43,181 bases of DNA, taken from positions 1 through 43,181 of IMG/VR virus record IMGVR_UViG_3300031757_000432; one strand, given 5' to 3'. A model generated the notes under the pieces. It was not told where the DNA came from and did no database searches. It saw only the letters and a program-made list of their open reading frames with translations. Every line of letters starts with the position of its first letter. The first letter of the stretch is position 1. Position numbers and translations under genes: made by a program. Below, in pieces: positions 1 to 8,044 of the stretch. This DNA is from a virus.

Positions 1-492
1 AATATGTTGTTAAAAATGCATAGTAAGTATCCTCAACATATACCAACAATTAATGATATAAATTATAAGCAGAAAAAAATTTATTTAGGTATAGAAGGTG
101 TAGACTTTTGGGAACAAAGTCATAATGGAACATATGAAGATGTATTACCTAATTGGAAAGAACAAATGTTAGAAATAATTCAAGCACATAAAGATATGGG
201 TATGTACAAATTTAGTCTTCATCCTAGTAGTTATTTTATAGTAGAAAATAAACTTAAATCTATTAATTATTTTTTTAGTTATATGGGCCATGAATCTAAA
301 ATTACTGTTAAGGATCATTTAAGTCATATATCAAATGATAGAAAAGTAATAGTATATGAACAAATGAAAGTTATGGATATAGACGTTAATACTCCATTAT
401 CCTTTGATCAAGCCCAATTACTATGCTTTGAAAGTTTCCGACATAACTATCCTGATGACTTTATTAATGAAGCAATAAGCATCTATAAATAA
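1..492 (+). CDS. Hypothetical protein, degenerate kinase-like (5' end may lie outside window)
   Basis: The frame is open from the first base of the window; the first ATG is at 4, so the true start may lie upstream. I do not recognise a family outright. A segment near residues 72-92 (SLHPSSYFIVENKLKSINYF) is laid out like the catalytic loop plus DFG region of aminoglycoside- or lipopolysaccharide-kinase-like proteins (D-L-H-P-x-N-I-L-V ... I-D-F). The catalytic Asp is replaced by Ser, the metal-binding Asn by Ser, and the DFG Asp by Asn. If the fold is right, this is the C-terminal lobe of a pseudokinase. It lies 4 bases upstream of the radical SAM gene on the same strand, so the two are probably co-transcribed. 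The fold call is inference; only the motif spacing is seen. Confidence 0.55.
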   Translation, partial: NMLLKMHSKYPQHIPTINDINYKQKKIYLGIEGVDFWEQSHNGTYEDVLPNWKEQMLEIIQAHKDMGMYKFSLHPSSYFIVENKLKSINYFFSYMGHESKITVKDHLSHISNDRKVIVYEQMKVMDIDVNTPLSFDQAQLLCFESFRHNYPDDFINEAISIYK

Positions 493-496
493 TTGT

Positions 497-1648
497 ATGA
501 ACGATACAAAGACATTAAGTTTATGTCATATTTGCTATAAACATATACCAGCTGAACGTATTACTAAAAATAATGCAGTTTACCTTATTAAAACGTGCCC
601 TGAGCATGGTCGTATGGAGTATATGGTAGAACATGATGTTGAATTTTACAAAAGTTTAGAATACGATAGAAAAGGTTATAGTATACCGCAAGGTATTATG
701 ATAGAAGTAACCGATCGTTGTAATTTAAATTGTCCTCATTGTTATCATGAACCAGATAATAAAGTATTAGACAGGTCTATTAATTCAATTTTAAAGCAAA
801 TAGAAGAAAATGTACATCCTGAAGCAGGTGCAATAATTCTTGCAGGTGCAGAACCAACAGTACGTAAAGATTTACCTGAATTAATTGAAGCTACTTGTAA
901 ACTCATAAAAGATTTAGATAGAGGTCATCAGGATGTTTGTATTTTAACTAACGGTGTTAAACTTTCTGATAGAGCGTGGGTTAAACGAATTGCAAAAGCA
1001 GGTGCTAGAATGGTTATGATAGGATTAAATCATCCTAATTATCAAGGTAAAGTAGTACATAGAAAACAATTAGAAGGTATTAATAATTGTATTGCAGAAG
1101 GTGTATTTGTTTATTATACGGGATATACATTAGGAAGTTTGGATCAAATGGAAGATGTGTTGGAAGAAATACAATCTTTAGGATATAAAAGTTGGCAATA
1201 TAGAATTAGAGCTGGTTCTGATATAGGTAGAAGTCCTGATGAACCGAAGTTCTTTTTAAGTGATCACGTAAAACTTATTAAAAGTATTTGTGATAAAAAA
1301 GGTTGGACTTGGGAAAAGAAACCTGCAGATGATAATTTATATCATTATATGGTTAACATTAATGGTATTACCCATAGAATTATTCAATGGAGTGATCCTA
1401 AAACTATTGATATGGAACAATTAATGTGTGGTCCTTGGTGTAATTTTGTTCCATTAAAACCTGTAACTAACTTTTTACATCAAATAATGTTGCGTGATGC
1501 TAACGTTAATAATGGAAAACCGTTATTTGATACTGTACCTGAACGTTATATGTTTAAACCAGAAACTGTGGATTATAAAGTAGCTGAATGGACGTATAAA
1601 AGTTGGGACGATTATAAAATTAAACAATCTAATCTAGTTAATCAGTAA
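497..1648 (+). CDS. Radical SAM protein of the Tes / MJ0619 type
   Basis: The radical SAM motif CX3CX2C (C75, C79, C82) follows a short beta strand, and a GGEP-like motif follows (AGAEPTVRKDL). The N-terminus carries C10-X2-C13 and a C34-P-E-H-G element. This layout is typical of the family that includes archaeal tetraether lipid synthase and the dihydropterin methylase MJ0619, where the N-terminal cysteines bind an extra iron centre. A late CX3C (MCGPWC, near residue 313) may ligate another cluster. The substrate cannot be read from sequence; a lipid, a pterin or a peptide are all possible. At 383 residues it is shorter than the archaeal enzymes. It starts 4 bases after the upstream gene, and its 3' end overlaps the convergent SDR gene by 11 bases. 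It is one of only two plus-strand genes here. Confidence 0.8.
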   Translation: MNDTKTLSLCHICYKHIPAERITKNNAVYLIKTCPEHGRMEYMVEHDVEFYKSLEYDRKGYSIPQGIMIEVTDRCNLNCPHCYHEPDNKVLDRSINSILKQIEENVHPEAGAIILAGAEPTVRKDLPELIEATCKLIKDLDRGHQDVCILTNGVKLSDRAWVKRIAKAGARMVMIGLNHPNYQGKVVHRKQLEGINNCIAEGVFVYYTGYTLGSLDQMEDVLEEIQSLGYKSWQYRIRAGSDIGRSPDEPKFFLSDHVKLIKSICDKKGWTWEKKPADDNLYHYMVNINGITHRIIQWSDPKTIDMEQLMCGPWCNFVPLKPVTNFLHQIMLRDANVNNGKPLFDTVPERYMFKPETVDYKVAEWTYKSWDDYKIKQSNLVNQ

Positions 1649-2108
1649 CATTGTAAGTTATAGATATTACCGTAGGACTTTTTAACCAAAAATCAATTGT
1701 TTTTAAAATTGTTTCACTATCTTTATAAGAACTACTACTAATTTTTAATAATAACAAATCTGCATTATCAGGCATCTTCTTTGATGCTAGTGTTAAAAAC
1801 TCTTTTTCTAATAATCTTTTTTGAAAAGTATATTCAGGTTCTTGAACATCTCCATCGCCATCAGTAGCAACTGAACCACATACTACCATTTTTTTAACTT
1901 TAGTATGTAAGTCTTTTAAAAGATTTAGTTGTAAATGAGGATTAGGATTAGCATTGTTTATAAACAAATCACAACCTTCAGATTCTTCTAAAATTTTTTC
2001 GTAAGAATAACCTGAATCAAATCCTTTAACATTGTAATTTTTTGATTTATAATAGACGTATAATTTCTTGCCAAGCCCTTTTGAGTGGCCCGTTATTCGG
2101 ATTTTCAT
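1638..2108 (-). CDS. Short-chain dehydrogenase/reductase-like protein (short form)
   Basis: This is a Rossmann-fold SDR. The nucleotide-binding motif TGHSKGLG (residues 6-13), the NNA motif in LFINNAN (about 50-56) and a YxxxK pair in YTFQK are visible. At 156 residues it is shorter than a classical SDR (about 250) and lacks most of the substrate-binding C-terminus. It shares its opening (ITGHxxGxGKxLY) with the SDR at 7419-8012, so the two are probably paralogues. It ends against the convergent radical SAM gene with an 11-base overlap. SDR-like proteins of this type occur in marine T4-like phages; the substrate is unknown, though a nucleotide-sugar role is plausible given the glycosyltransferase and Gfo/Idh genes in the window. 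Confidence 0.75.
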   Translation of the reverse strand: MKIRITGHSKGLGKKLYVYYKSKNYNVKGFDSGYSYEKILEESEGCDLFINNANPNPHLQLNLLKDLHTKVKKMVVCGSVATDGDGDVQEPEYTFQKRLLEKEFLTLASKKMPDNADLLLLKISSSSYKDSETILKTIDFWLKSPTVISITYNVTD

Positions 2109-2118
2109 TTTAAATTAT

Positions 2119-3240
2119 TTAATTTAGATCGACCCAAGCTGATCCGTTATACCCTTGGAATTTAGTACCAGTAGTATTGAATACTAACATACCTGCCGCC
2201 GGTGTAGCTATTGCAGTATCTCTTGCGGAATCATCAGCATATACTTTAAGTTGAACAGGACCATCTACATCTAAAGTACCAGCAGGACCAGTAGGATTTT
2301 CTTTATTAATTCCTAGTCTGCCTAAGTAATCAAATGCTAATATTTTTTCTGTTGAACCATTGTCTGGTGTAGTAACCATTACAATCTTACCTGGAACTTG
2401 TCCAGCACCTACTACAGCACTTGCGGCAGTTTCTACTGAAAATGCTATGTAAGAAGATCGTCTATAAGCAGTACCATCGTGTCCGTGTGCAAGATTAGTG
2501 AATAATATATCTCCTTTTTGTACTACTTGAGGAGATAGTAAAGAGTTTCTTGCAGAATGGTATTCAATTGAATTAGAAGTTGTACCATTAACTCCAGCTG
2601 TGTAAACTTTCCAAGCTGGTAAAGTTGTAACAGGACTGTACTGTTCTATACCAATACCTGTTGCAGAATCAGTTCTGCTTACTTTTAAAATTGTTTGATT
2701 ATTAATTAATTCAAGTGCATTTTCATTGAATACAATGTCACCGTTAGTAATAACATTTGCATTACCATCTATTCTTAAAGTACTATCAGTAGCAAATACA
2801 GAGCCACTTATGTCACCTGTTACAGAACCAGTAACATTACCTATAACTGCACCAGTATGTGTACCAGCACTATTACCAGTTAAATCACCACTTACGTTTC
2901 CAGTTAAACCTCCAACTAATGCTGTAGATGATAAAGAAGAAAAACCAACCCCAACTCCACCTGTTATTGAAGCTGTACCGTCATTAAATTTTACGCCGAA
3001 AATTTCTTTCCATAATTTAGCGGCTGTACCTAAATCTCTAGTGTTAGTTTGATCTGGAATGAAGTCCGCCGCAACGTTATTATATTGCGATGCGACAGTA
3101 GTATCTACTGCATTACCACCTACTGTTGAAGCATCTCCTACATATAACTTTTTAGTATCTGTAGTATAGATTATTTCACCTTCAGCGGGTGTAATTGTAC
3201 CTCTTTGTGTGTCTGTTCCTCTTCGAACTTGAAAAGCCAT
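2119..3240 (-). CDS. Tail fibre / receptor-binding-like structural protein
   Basis: The first 40 residues (FQVRRGTDTQRG ... AEGEIIYTTDTKKLYVGD) match the N-terminal module common to marine phage tail fibres and related to the major tropism determinant N-domain. Residues about 110-160 are a Gly/Thr/Ser/Val-rich repeat (TGNVSGDLTGNSAG, IGNVTGSVTGDISG), consistent with a trimeric beta-helical shaft. The C-terminus (PAAGMLVFNTTGTKFQGYNG) resembles another short module that recurs in phage fibres. A good ribosome site (AAGGAG) and a doubled T4-late box lie upstream. The receptor is unknown. The low-complexity shaft creates a long plus-strand shadow frame at 2726-3052 that is not a gene. Confidence 0.8.
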   Translation of the reverse strand: MAFQVRRGTDTQRGTITPAEGEIIYTTDTKKLYVGDASTVGGNAVDTTVASQYNNVAADFIPDQTNTRDLGTAAKLWKEIFGVKFNDGTASITGGVGVGFSSLSSTALVGGLTGNVSGDLTGNSAGTHTGAVIGNVTGSVTGDISGSVFATDSTLRIDGNANVITNGDIVFNENALELINNQTILKVSRTDSATGIGIEQYSPVTTLPAWKVYTAGVNGTTSNSIEYHSARNSLLSPQVVQKGDILFTNLAHGHDGTAYRRSSYIAFSVETAASAVVGAGQVPGKIVMVTTPDNGSTEKILAFDYLGRLGINKENPTGPAGTLDVDGPVQLKVYADDSARDTAIATPAAGMLVFNTTGTKFQGYNGSAWVDLN

Positions 3241-3278
3241 TTTAAATGCTACTCCTTAATATACCTATGTTGTAACAG

Positions 3279-3294
3279 TATTTATGATATTTAT
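3279..3294 (-). promoter_or_regulatory. Doubled T4-type late promoter box
   Basis: Two ATAAATA boxes read on the minus strand, at 3288-3294 and 3279-3285, 9 bp from start to start. They lie about 40 bp upstream of the tail-fibre start. They sit inside a small inverted repeat (TATGATA-AA-TATCATA). T4-like late promoters are a single TATAAATA element at -10 used by a gp55-type sigma factor; here either copy could serve. Confidence 0.65.
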
Positions 3295-3320
3295 CATAGG
3301 TACGGTATTACAGGACTTTG

Positions 3321-3650
3321 CTATTTGTTCTTCTTTATGAACTTATGGGTGCGTTTTTGGACGTCTTTTTTAATCTTTTGCGTATCTAGACTAAAATCAA
3401 CATTTTTAATGGCCCCTGCATAGGTCTTAAATATGTCCTGTAAGGTGTTTTCTAGGTCCGCATGGGTGAAGTTTTTTCTACTAGGTTTAAGCCTAATATC
3501 CCAATTTTTACCATCTTTAAACTGTACCTTTATACCTATTAGGTATTGGACAGGGATAGTTTGTACGTCTAAATCAGAAAAAACTTCGGGCCAATGGGCC
3601 ACAACTTCTTTAGGGAGTTTCTTTTTGTTAAACTTGACCATAACAGACAT
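3321..3650 (-). CDS. Conserved phage hypothetical protein
   Basis: A 109-residue basic protein (pI clearly high; Lys-rich ends) without a named domain. The core (LPKEVVAHWPEVFSDLDV ... IGIKVQFKDGKNWDI) has the feel of a small protein kept among marine T4-like phages, possibly virion-associated. It starts 4 bases after the stop of the 3655-4209 gene, with no clear ribosome site, so translation is probably coupled. It lies between the tail-fibre gene and two other small late-type genes. The function is unknown. Confidence 0.7.
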   Translation of the reverse strand: MSVMVKFNKKKLPKEVVAHWPEVFSDLDVQTIPVQYLIGIKVQFKDGKNWDIRLKPSRKNFTHADLENTLQDIFKTYAGAIKNVDFSLDTQKIKKDVQKRTHKFIKKNK

Positions 3651-3654
3651 AAAC

Positions 3655-4209
3655 TTATTCTGCTGTTTCGGTCTTGCTTTTCTTAGGCGATAAAGTTTCA
3701 GCTTCTTTTCTTAATCTAGCCGCTTCTTTATATAATCTATCAGCATCACTTCTCATTTTTGAAGCAATTTGATCATCTGTCATTACATTTGCCGTTGGAG
3801 TTGCTACATTACTTGTAACACCTTCTTTAACAGATAATTCGTTTATAGATACACCTTTTTGATTAGCAATAATTTTGTTTAACTCATCCAATGCTACAGA
3901 TGTTGTAGGGTTTGGTGTCATTTCTACTTCGCTTGTAGGCACACTTTGCAAATTTGCGAATTTATGAAATTTAGGTAACATTACATCTCCACTAGAACTT
4001 CTAGTTCTGTTTAAAACTTCATAAAGTTCAAACGCAGTTTGTCCTTCATTAGATTCAACAGCTTTCATTAAAGAGTCATGATCCTGAGCATTTAATTTTG
4101 CTGTTTCAATTACTAGTGCAGATTTGGAATCTCCTGGTAATGTTCTGTAAACAACAACAACTTTTGCTTTAGACCCTTTAAGTCTGCCAACGTGTTTTGT
4201 ATCAGCCAT
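3655..4209 (-). CDS. Conserved phage hypothetical protein, possible structural protein
   Basis: A 184-residue protein. The N-terminal half is compact (GRLKGSKAKVVVVYRTLPGD), the middle is a Thr/Pro/Ala-rich linker, and the C-terminus is a predicted coiled coil (residues about 150-175, ADRLYKEAARLRKEAE). A strong GGAGG lies 9 bases before the ATG, and the start overlaps the upstream stop (TAATG). I recognise this as a marine T4-like phage family type but not its role. The linker-plus-coil layout and the neighbouring fibre suggest a virion or assembly role. Confidence 0.7.
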   Translation of the reverse strand: MADTKHVGRLKGSKAKVVVVYRTLPGDSKSALVIETAKLNAQDHDSLMKAVESNEGQTAFELYEVLNRTRSSSGDVMLPKFHKFANLQSVPTSEVEMTPNPTTSVALDELNKIIANQKGVSINELSVKEGVTSNVATPTANVMTDDQIASKMRSDADRLYKEAARLRKEAETLSPKKSKTETAE

Positions 4210-4541
4210 TATTTTTTTCCTCCTATTGCATCAGCTTTTGCAGTTGCAGTAGCTGGTGCTTTTGCAGAATCTTTCTTTTCCATGTCTTTTTGTTGTGCTT
4301 GGACAACGCCTAAAAAAGATTCTAATTTATTATATGTGGCGCCAACAGCCTGCATTTCATTTGCCTTGAATGCTCCTCTTTGGCAAGCCGCATCTATTAT
4401 AGATTTGATTATCCCTAAATCTTGGACAGTCAAATCAGCCGGTGGTGCTTGGATACCTTGTGGACCTCCTGGTCCTACTGTACCTACTCCTGCCGGTGCG
4501 GGTGCTTGTTTTGCCGCATCTGTTTTTGCTTGTTCAGTCAT
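4209..4541 (-). CDS. Conserved phage hypothetical protein with disordered ends
   Basis: A 110-residue protein with Pro/Ala/Gly-rich N- and C-termini flanking one helical domain (residues about 38-85, VQDLGIIKSIIDAACQRGAF ...). The composition is typical of small phage scaffold or virion accessory proteins, but no family function can be named. It is the first of three closely packed genes (4541 to 3321) that overlap or nearly touch, and it starts about 12 bases after a GGAG ribosome site. Confidence 0.68.
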   Translation of the reverse strand: MTEQAKTDAAKQAPAPAGVGTVGPGGPQGIQAPPADLTVQDLGIIKSIIDAACQRGAFKANEMQAVGATYNKLESFLGVVQAQQKDMEKKDSAKAPATATAKADAIGGKK

Positions 4542-4585
4542 ATTAATATGTTTCTCCGTATTGTTTTAATTGTATACGAAGATAT

Positions 4586-4873
4586 TTAATGTCGAGAGAT
4601 GTGAGGGCAACTCAAATTGAATATACTCATCTCTTTTGGTTCTTCAAACCCTACCAAAATAGAATGAATAATTTGATCTGACTTATTGACTTTGACGTGT
4701 TTTCCAATGTAATATCTGCTTTTTAGATTATCCACAATCCAACTTTCAACAATAGTTTGGTACTCGTGATTTTTATCTGATAGCTCTTGAAACTCCATAC
4801 CTTTTGGTTTTTTGGTAAATTTTCTAGCGTCTAAAAAGTTTAATGGATTAGGTATATTAGTTTTTGGAAACAT
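4586..4873 (-). CDS. Hypothetical protein
   Basis: A 95-residue protein with no recognisable domain. The N-terminus is rich in Pro and Lys (NIPNPLNFLDARKFTKKPKG), the middle is predicted mixed alpha/beta, and the C-terminus has a CPHISRH tail. Its start overlaps the stop of the metallopeptidase/VWA gene by one base (TAATG), so it is probably translated by coupling and belongs to the moxR operon. A role with the MoxR/VWA pair is possible but unproven. Confidence 0.6.
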   Translation of the reverse strand: MFPKTNIPNPLNFLDARKFTKKPKGMEFQELSDKNHEYQTIVESWIVDNLKSRYYIGKHVKVNKSDQIIHSILVGFEEPKEMSIFNLSCPHISRH

Positions 4874-6159
4874 TATGCGTCATAATGAGAAGTAATACCA
4901 AAAGGTGCTTCTTTATTTTTATCATGATGTTCATGAAGAATCCATATTGTATCGCAATAATCAGGATCTCCCCAGTCATCCCAAGGATAACCATCTGTGA
5001 ATACTATTAATTTTTTAGGATAGATGTCATTGTCTTTCATATGTCTCCAATTTGCCATAAAGTCTGTTCCACCGCCGCCTTTAGCATCATAGTCTTCTAA
5101 ACTATTATCATTAGCAGTAAAATCTTGTTCATTATAAACTTTAGTATCAAAAGACCAAATTTTAATATTATAATCTTGATATTGATCCATAATGTTTTGA
5201 ATTTCTCCTAAGAAATCTTTTAATTGTCTTTCTTCTATAGAACCTGATGTGTCTATTGCTACACAAATATCTATTGTTTTTTGATAGTCTGTTGCAGGTA
5301 AAATTATACCTGAATGCCAAGCCTTTCTAGAAGGTCTAGAAAAAGTATAGTCGTTTCTTATAACACTTTGTATTTGTTGTTGTAATACTTGTTTCCAATC
5401 CATTTTAGGATTAGTAAACTGTTTAATCATTCTTTTAACTTCTTCAGGTAAATTATCTGGACCAGCCGCCTGTGCAGATTGCATTATGCCTTCTTTAATT
5501 TCGTTTTTAATTTTTTCTTGTTCTTCTTTGCTTATAATAGGTTGTTTGCTTTTACCATTTTCTTTATCTTTTTTACCTGCACCATTTTGAGGACCTTTTT
5601 CCCAATCAATGTGGTCATCTAATAATTTTCCTAATTTGCTTATATCAATTTTTTTAGCATTTTTAAATAACTCATCATATACTTGTTCTGAAGACCAACC
5701 GTCGTATTTGTGGTCTTGGAATATTTGAATGTCTTTAGGTTTTTCTCCTATGCCATCTCTTACTAAAGTATTATTAACTAGATAGTCTGCCGCAATATTA
5801 TAGAGCATTCTATTTCTGTTTTCATTTCTTTCTAAATGATTAAAAACACAATGTAATATTTCGTGTCCTATTACAAATTCGATTTCTTTAGTGCTTAATT
5901 TGTGAAAAAATTCTGTGTTATAATATAAATGTCTGCCATCAGTAGCCGCCGTAGGACACCAATCATCACACTCTTGGATTTTTAATCTAGTAGCCATATT
6001 ACCAAAGAAAGGATGTCTTAATAGTAAACCAACTCTTGCTACAATAATTTTATCTAAAACTTCAGATTTCATTTGTTTATACTCATCATCTGTAAGTTTT
6101 AAAACTGGTGGTAGTTTAACTTTTTTAATTTTAGTATTTGTTTTAGTTTCTAACTGCAT
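4873..6159 (-). CDS. Putative metallopeptidase with C-terminal VWA-like domain (DUF2201 type)
   Basis: The N-terminal half has a zinc-metallopeptidase motif, HEILH (H99, E100, H103 from the chosen start), in the DUF2201 arrangement. Residues about 190-230 are a charged Lys/Glu linker. The C-terminal half is von Willebrand factor A-like with a MIDAS motif DTSGS (303-307). This domain pair is usually encoded next to a MoxR-type AAA ATPase, exactly as here, and the two are thought to act as a metal-dependent chaperone or insertase. I chose the ATG at 6159, preceded by AAGGAA, over an in-frame GTG at 6183 that lies inside a hairpin. The phage target of this machine is unknown. Confidence 0.82.
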   Translation of the reverse strand: MQLETKTNTKIKKVKLPPVLKLTDDEYKQMKSEVLDKIIVARVGLLLRHPFFGNMATRLKIQECDDWCPTAATDGRHLYYNTEFFHKLSTKEIEFVIGHEILHCVFNHLERNENRNRMLYNIAADYLVNNTLVRDGIGEKPKDIQIFQDHKYDGWSSEQVYDELFKNAKKIDISKLGKLLDDHIDWEKGPQNGAGKKDKENGKSKQPIISKEEQEKIKNEIKEGIMQSAQAAGPDNLPEEVKRMIKQFTNPKMDWKQVLQQQIQSVIRNDYTFSRPSRKAWHSGIILPATDYQKTIDICVAIDTSGSIEERQLKDFLGEIQNIMDQYQDYNIKIWSFDTKVYNEQDFTANDNSLEDYDAKGGGGTDFMANWRHMKDNDIYPKKLIVFTDGYPWDDWGDPDYCDTIWILHEHHDKNKEAPFGITSHYDA

Positions 6160-6171
6160 AATTCCTTTTAT

Positions 6172-6201
6172 GTTATAGGGCACCCGAAAGCACCCTATAA
6201 C
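6172..6201 (-). promoter_or_regulatory. Intercistronic hairpin before the VWA gene
   Basis: A perfect 9-bp inverted repeat (GTTATAGGG at 6172-6180, CCCTATAAC at 6193-6201) with a 12-base loop. It sits between the moxR stop and the VWA start. On the minus strand it is followed by ATAAAAGG rather than a T run, so it is not a simple intrinsic terminator. It ends about 12 bases before the ATG at 6159, next to the ribosome site. It could be an mRNA-stabilising, processing or translation-control element. Confidence 0.55.
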
Positions 6202-6208
6202 GAAAACA

Positions 6209-7324
6209 CTAGTCGGCGCTTTGTGCGGCTGTTATGTACTTGCCGTATTTTTCATGAAACTCATCAAAAACTTTGATAGCGTCTGGATCAAACGGTAACT
6301 GATATTGCGTAAGAGCTAACTTAATACCCATTACAACTAATTCAGTATCAAAATTGTCCATCATAAATCTAAGAAATTTTCCAACTTTGTCGTTAAACTT
6401 CTTATCTTTTTTATCGCAAGCCTCTTTGAGTTCATAACATAAAGAAACCGTTAGGGAGTACATTGCACTGATTTCTTTACTTTTTAACTTCTCTACTTTA
6501 CCATCTAAAATATCAGAAGGATTAGGAAGTTGTGATGCCACTTTTCTGTGGGCCATGAACTTAACTGCAAGTCCTTCGCCGACAGCACCGCTGACTAAAT
6601 CAGTCACAGTGTTTTCATCTAAATCATCTGATAAGAGTTCACTTACAAATGACCAAGATCTCGGAGTAGCAAAAGATCTACTTGAAGATTTAGGTTCAAA
6701 ATCATACAAGTCTTTTTTGCTAAAAGTCAAATAACCAATAACGTCTTGATTAATCTTATTTTCAACTGCCCATTCAAACCAGTCATCAAAAACAGGTTTC
6801 ATTTCTAAATGAATGAATCTATTTGCTAATGGTGCCGGCATTCTATAAGTAATACCTTTATCTGCTTCTCTGTTACCCGCCGCCACTATAACAACGTTTT
6901 CTGGTAACTCGTAAGTACCTACTTTTCTATTCAATATTAATTGGTAAGCCGCCGCTTGAACACTTGGTGCCGCGGAATTCATTTCGTCCAAAAATAGAAT
7001 AATGTTTTTATATTTTTTAGACATCTTGTGATCTGGTAATTCTGATGGAGATGCCCATTCCATAGATTTTGAATTACTATTAAAGTATGGTATACCTTTA
7101 ATATCTGTAGGTTCCCATAAACTTAATCTTATATCAATAACATGAGCATTGATAGTTTTTGCAATCTGACGAACAACGTCTGATTTACCAATACCCGGAC
7201 CGCCCCATAAAAAGATTGGTCTTTTGATTTTTAAGGCGTGTAATATACTTGCCTTTGCTTTATTTGGTGATAATTGTCTAGTAGCTAAACTAGTATCTGT
7301 AGTGCTGTCTTTTTTACGTGCCAT
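6209..7324 (-). CDS. MoxR-family AAA+ ATPase
   Basis: Walker A is GGPGIGKS (residues 41-48) and Walker B is LFLDE (110-114), followed by the N-SAAPSVQAA stretch typical of MoxR proteins. At 371 residues it is of MoxR size. The protein would form a hexameric ATPase ring that remodels a partner carrying a VWA domain; that partner is encoded immediately downstream (4873-6159). The start is fixed by AAGGAG six bases before the ATG. A sigma70-like promoter with a 17-bp spacer lies at 7360-7388, so the pair is probably an early or middle operon. MoxR/VWA pairs occur in other T4-like marine phages, but their job there is unknown. Confidence 0.88.
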   Translation of the reverse strand: MARKKDSTTDTSLATRQLSPNKAKASILHALKIKRPIFLWGGPGIGKSDVVRQIAKTINAHVIDIRLSLWEPTDIKGIPYFNSNSKSMEWASPSELPDHKMSKKYKNIILFLDEMNSAAPSVQAAAYQLILNRKVGTYELPENVVIVAAGNREADKGITYRMPAPLANRFIHLEMKPVFDDWFEWAVENKINQDVIGYLTFSKKDLYDFEPKSSSRSFATPRSWSFVSELLSDDLDENTVTDLVSGAVGEGLAVKFMAHRKVASQLPNPSDILDGKVEKLKSKEISAMYSLTVSLCYELKEACDKKDKKFNDKVGKFLRFMMDNFDTELVVMGIKLALTQYQLPFDPDAIKVFDEFHEKYGKYITAAQSAD

Positions 7325-7359
7325 TATGTACTCCTTAAGTTACAATTGGTTTATTATTA

Positions 7360-7388
7360 ATAATAGCACCTTTTGGTAATTAAGTCAA
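7360..7388 (-). promoter_or_regulatory. Sigma70-like promoter for moxR
   Basis: Reading the minus strand: -35 TTGACT (7388-7383), exactly 17 bp, then -10 TATTAT (7365-7360) with an extended TG three bases before it. The predicted start is near 7353, giving a leader of about 29 bases with a good ribosome site. Confidence 0.7.
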
Positions 7389-7418
7389 ATGAAAAGAAGC
7401 TTAAATGACCCGCATAAA

Positions 7419-8012
7419 TCAATTGTTAATTACAACGTGAGTAATTAAATTGCCCTTTTCGTAGGAATCTATAATGAATTTCACTGCATCAAACACTGCG
7501 TTGGGAGATAATATAGTGTTTTGTTCTTTACAAATTTGCCACATCATTGCAGTTTTTTCTACAACAGTAGGTTGTTCAAATAACATATCTATATTTGTGT
7601 CAACAAAACCTGGAGAAATTAAACTAGCTTTACATTTTCCACCACTACCGTTTACTTCTTGTGTTATTTTCTTTAATCTCATTTTTTCAATGTAGTAATT
7701 TTCGTTTGCTAGTTTATAATCAAACATTGCTAATTCGGTTACAATACTACCAATAGAAATTGCTAGTTTAGGATGGTCTTTACTATATTTGCAAAATTGA
7801 TATAAGAGTGCGTGTTGTTTATTAAAGAGATAAGCATTGTTAATTAAAACATCAAAACTAAGACACTTGTCTACAACTCTTTGAGTATCGTCAATACCGT
7901 TTCCTTCGTCTTTGTCTAAACCTATAACTTCGTAATAAGGAGAAAATTTGTCATACAGGCACTTTCCTATTCCTGATAAATGTCCTGTAATTGCTATTCT
8001 GCGTATTCTCAT
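7419..8012 (-). CDS. Short-chain dehydrogenase/reductase
   Basis: A 197-residue SDR with the nucleotide-binding motif TGHLSGIG (9-16), NNAY (about 59-62), a catalytic YxxxK in YYIEK, and the ISPGFVDTN strand after it that is usual for SDRs. It looks complete, unlike its shorter relative at 1638-2108. The substrate cannot be read from sequence. It lies between a probable early operon (moxR) and small phage genes. The start ATG has no clear ribosome site; an AATAAATTA element about 20 bases upstream resembles a weak late box. Confidence 0.82.
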   Translation of the reverse strand: MRIRRIAITGHLSGIGKCLYDKFSPYYEVIGLDKDEGNGIDDTQRVVDKCLSFDVLINNAYLFNKQHALLYQFCKYSKDHPKLAISIGSIVTELAMFDYKLANENYYIEKMRLKKITQEVNGSGGKCKASLISPGFVDTNIDMLFEQPTVVEKTAMMWQICKEQNTILSPNAVFDAVKFIIDSYEKGNLITHVVINN

Positions 8013-8044
8013 TTGTATATGTTAATTTATTGAGAATTTTTGGT

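Noticed and set aside
2726-3052. Plus-strand open frame opposite the tail fibre
   Set aside because: It arises from the Gly/Thr-rich shaft on the other strand and has no ribosome site or recognisable protein.
4192-4569. Plus-strand open frame opposite two small phage genes
   Set aside because: Composition is a mirror of the Pro/Ala-rich minus-strand protein; no support.
6172-6201. Rho-independent terminator at the hairpin
   Set aside because: The stem is followed by ATAAAAGG on the transcribed side, not a T run, and the downstream gene needs the transcript.
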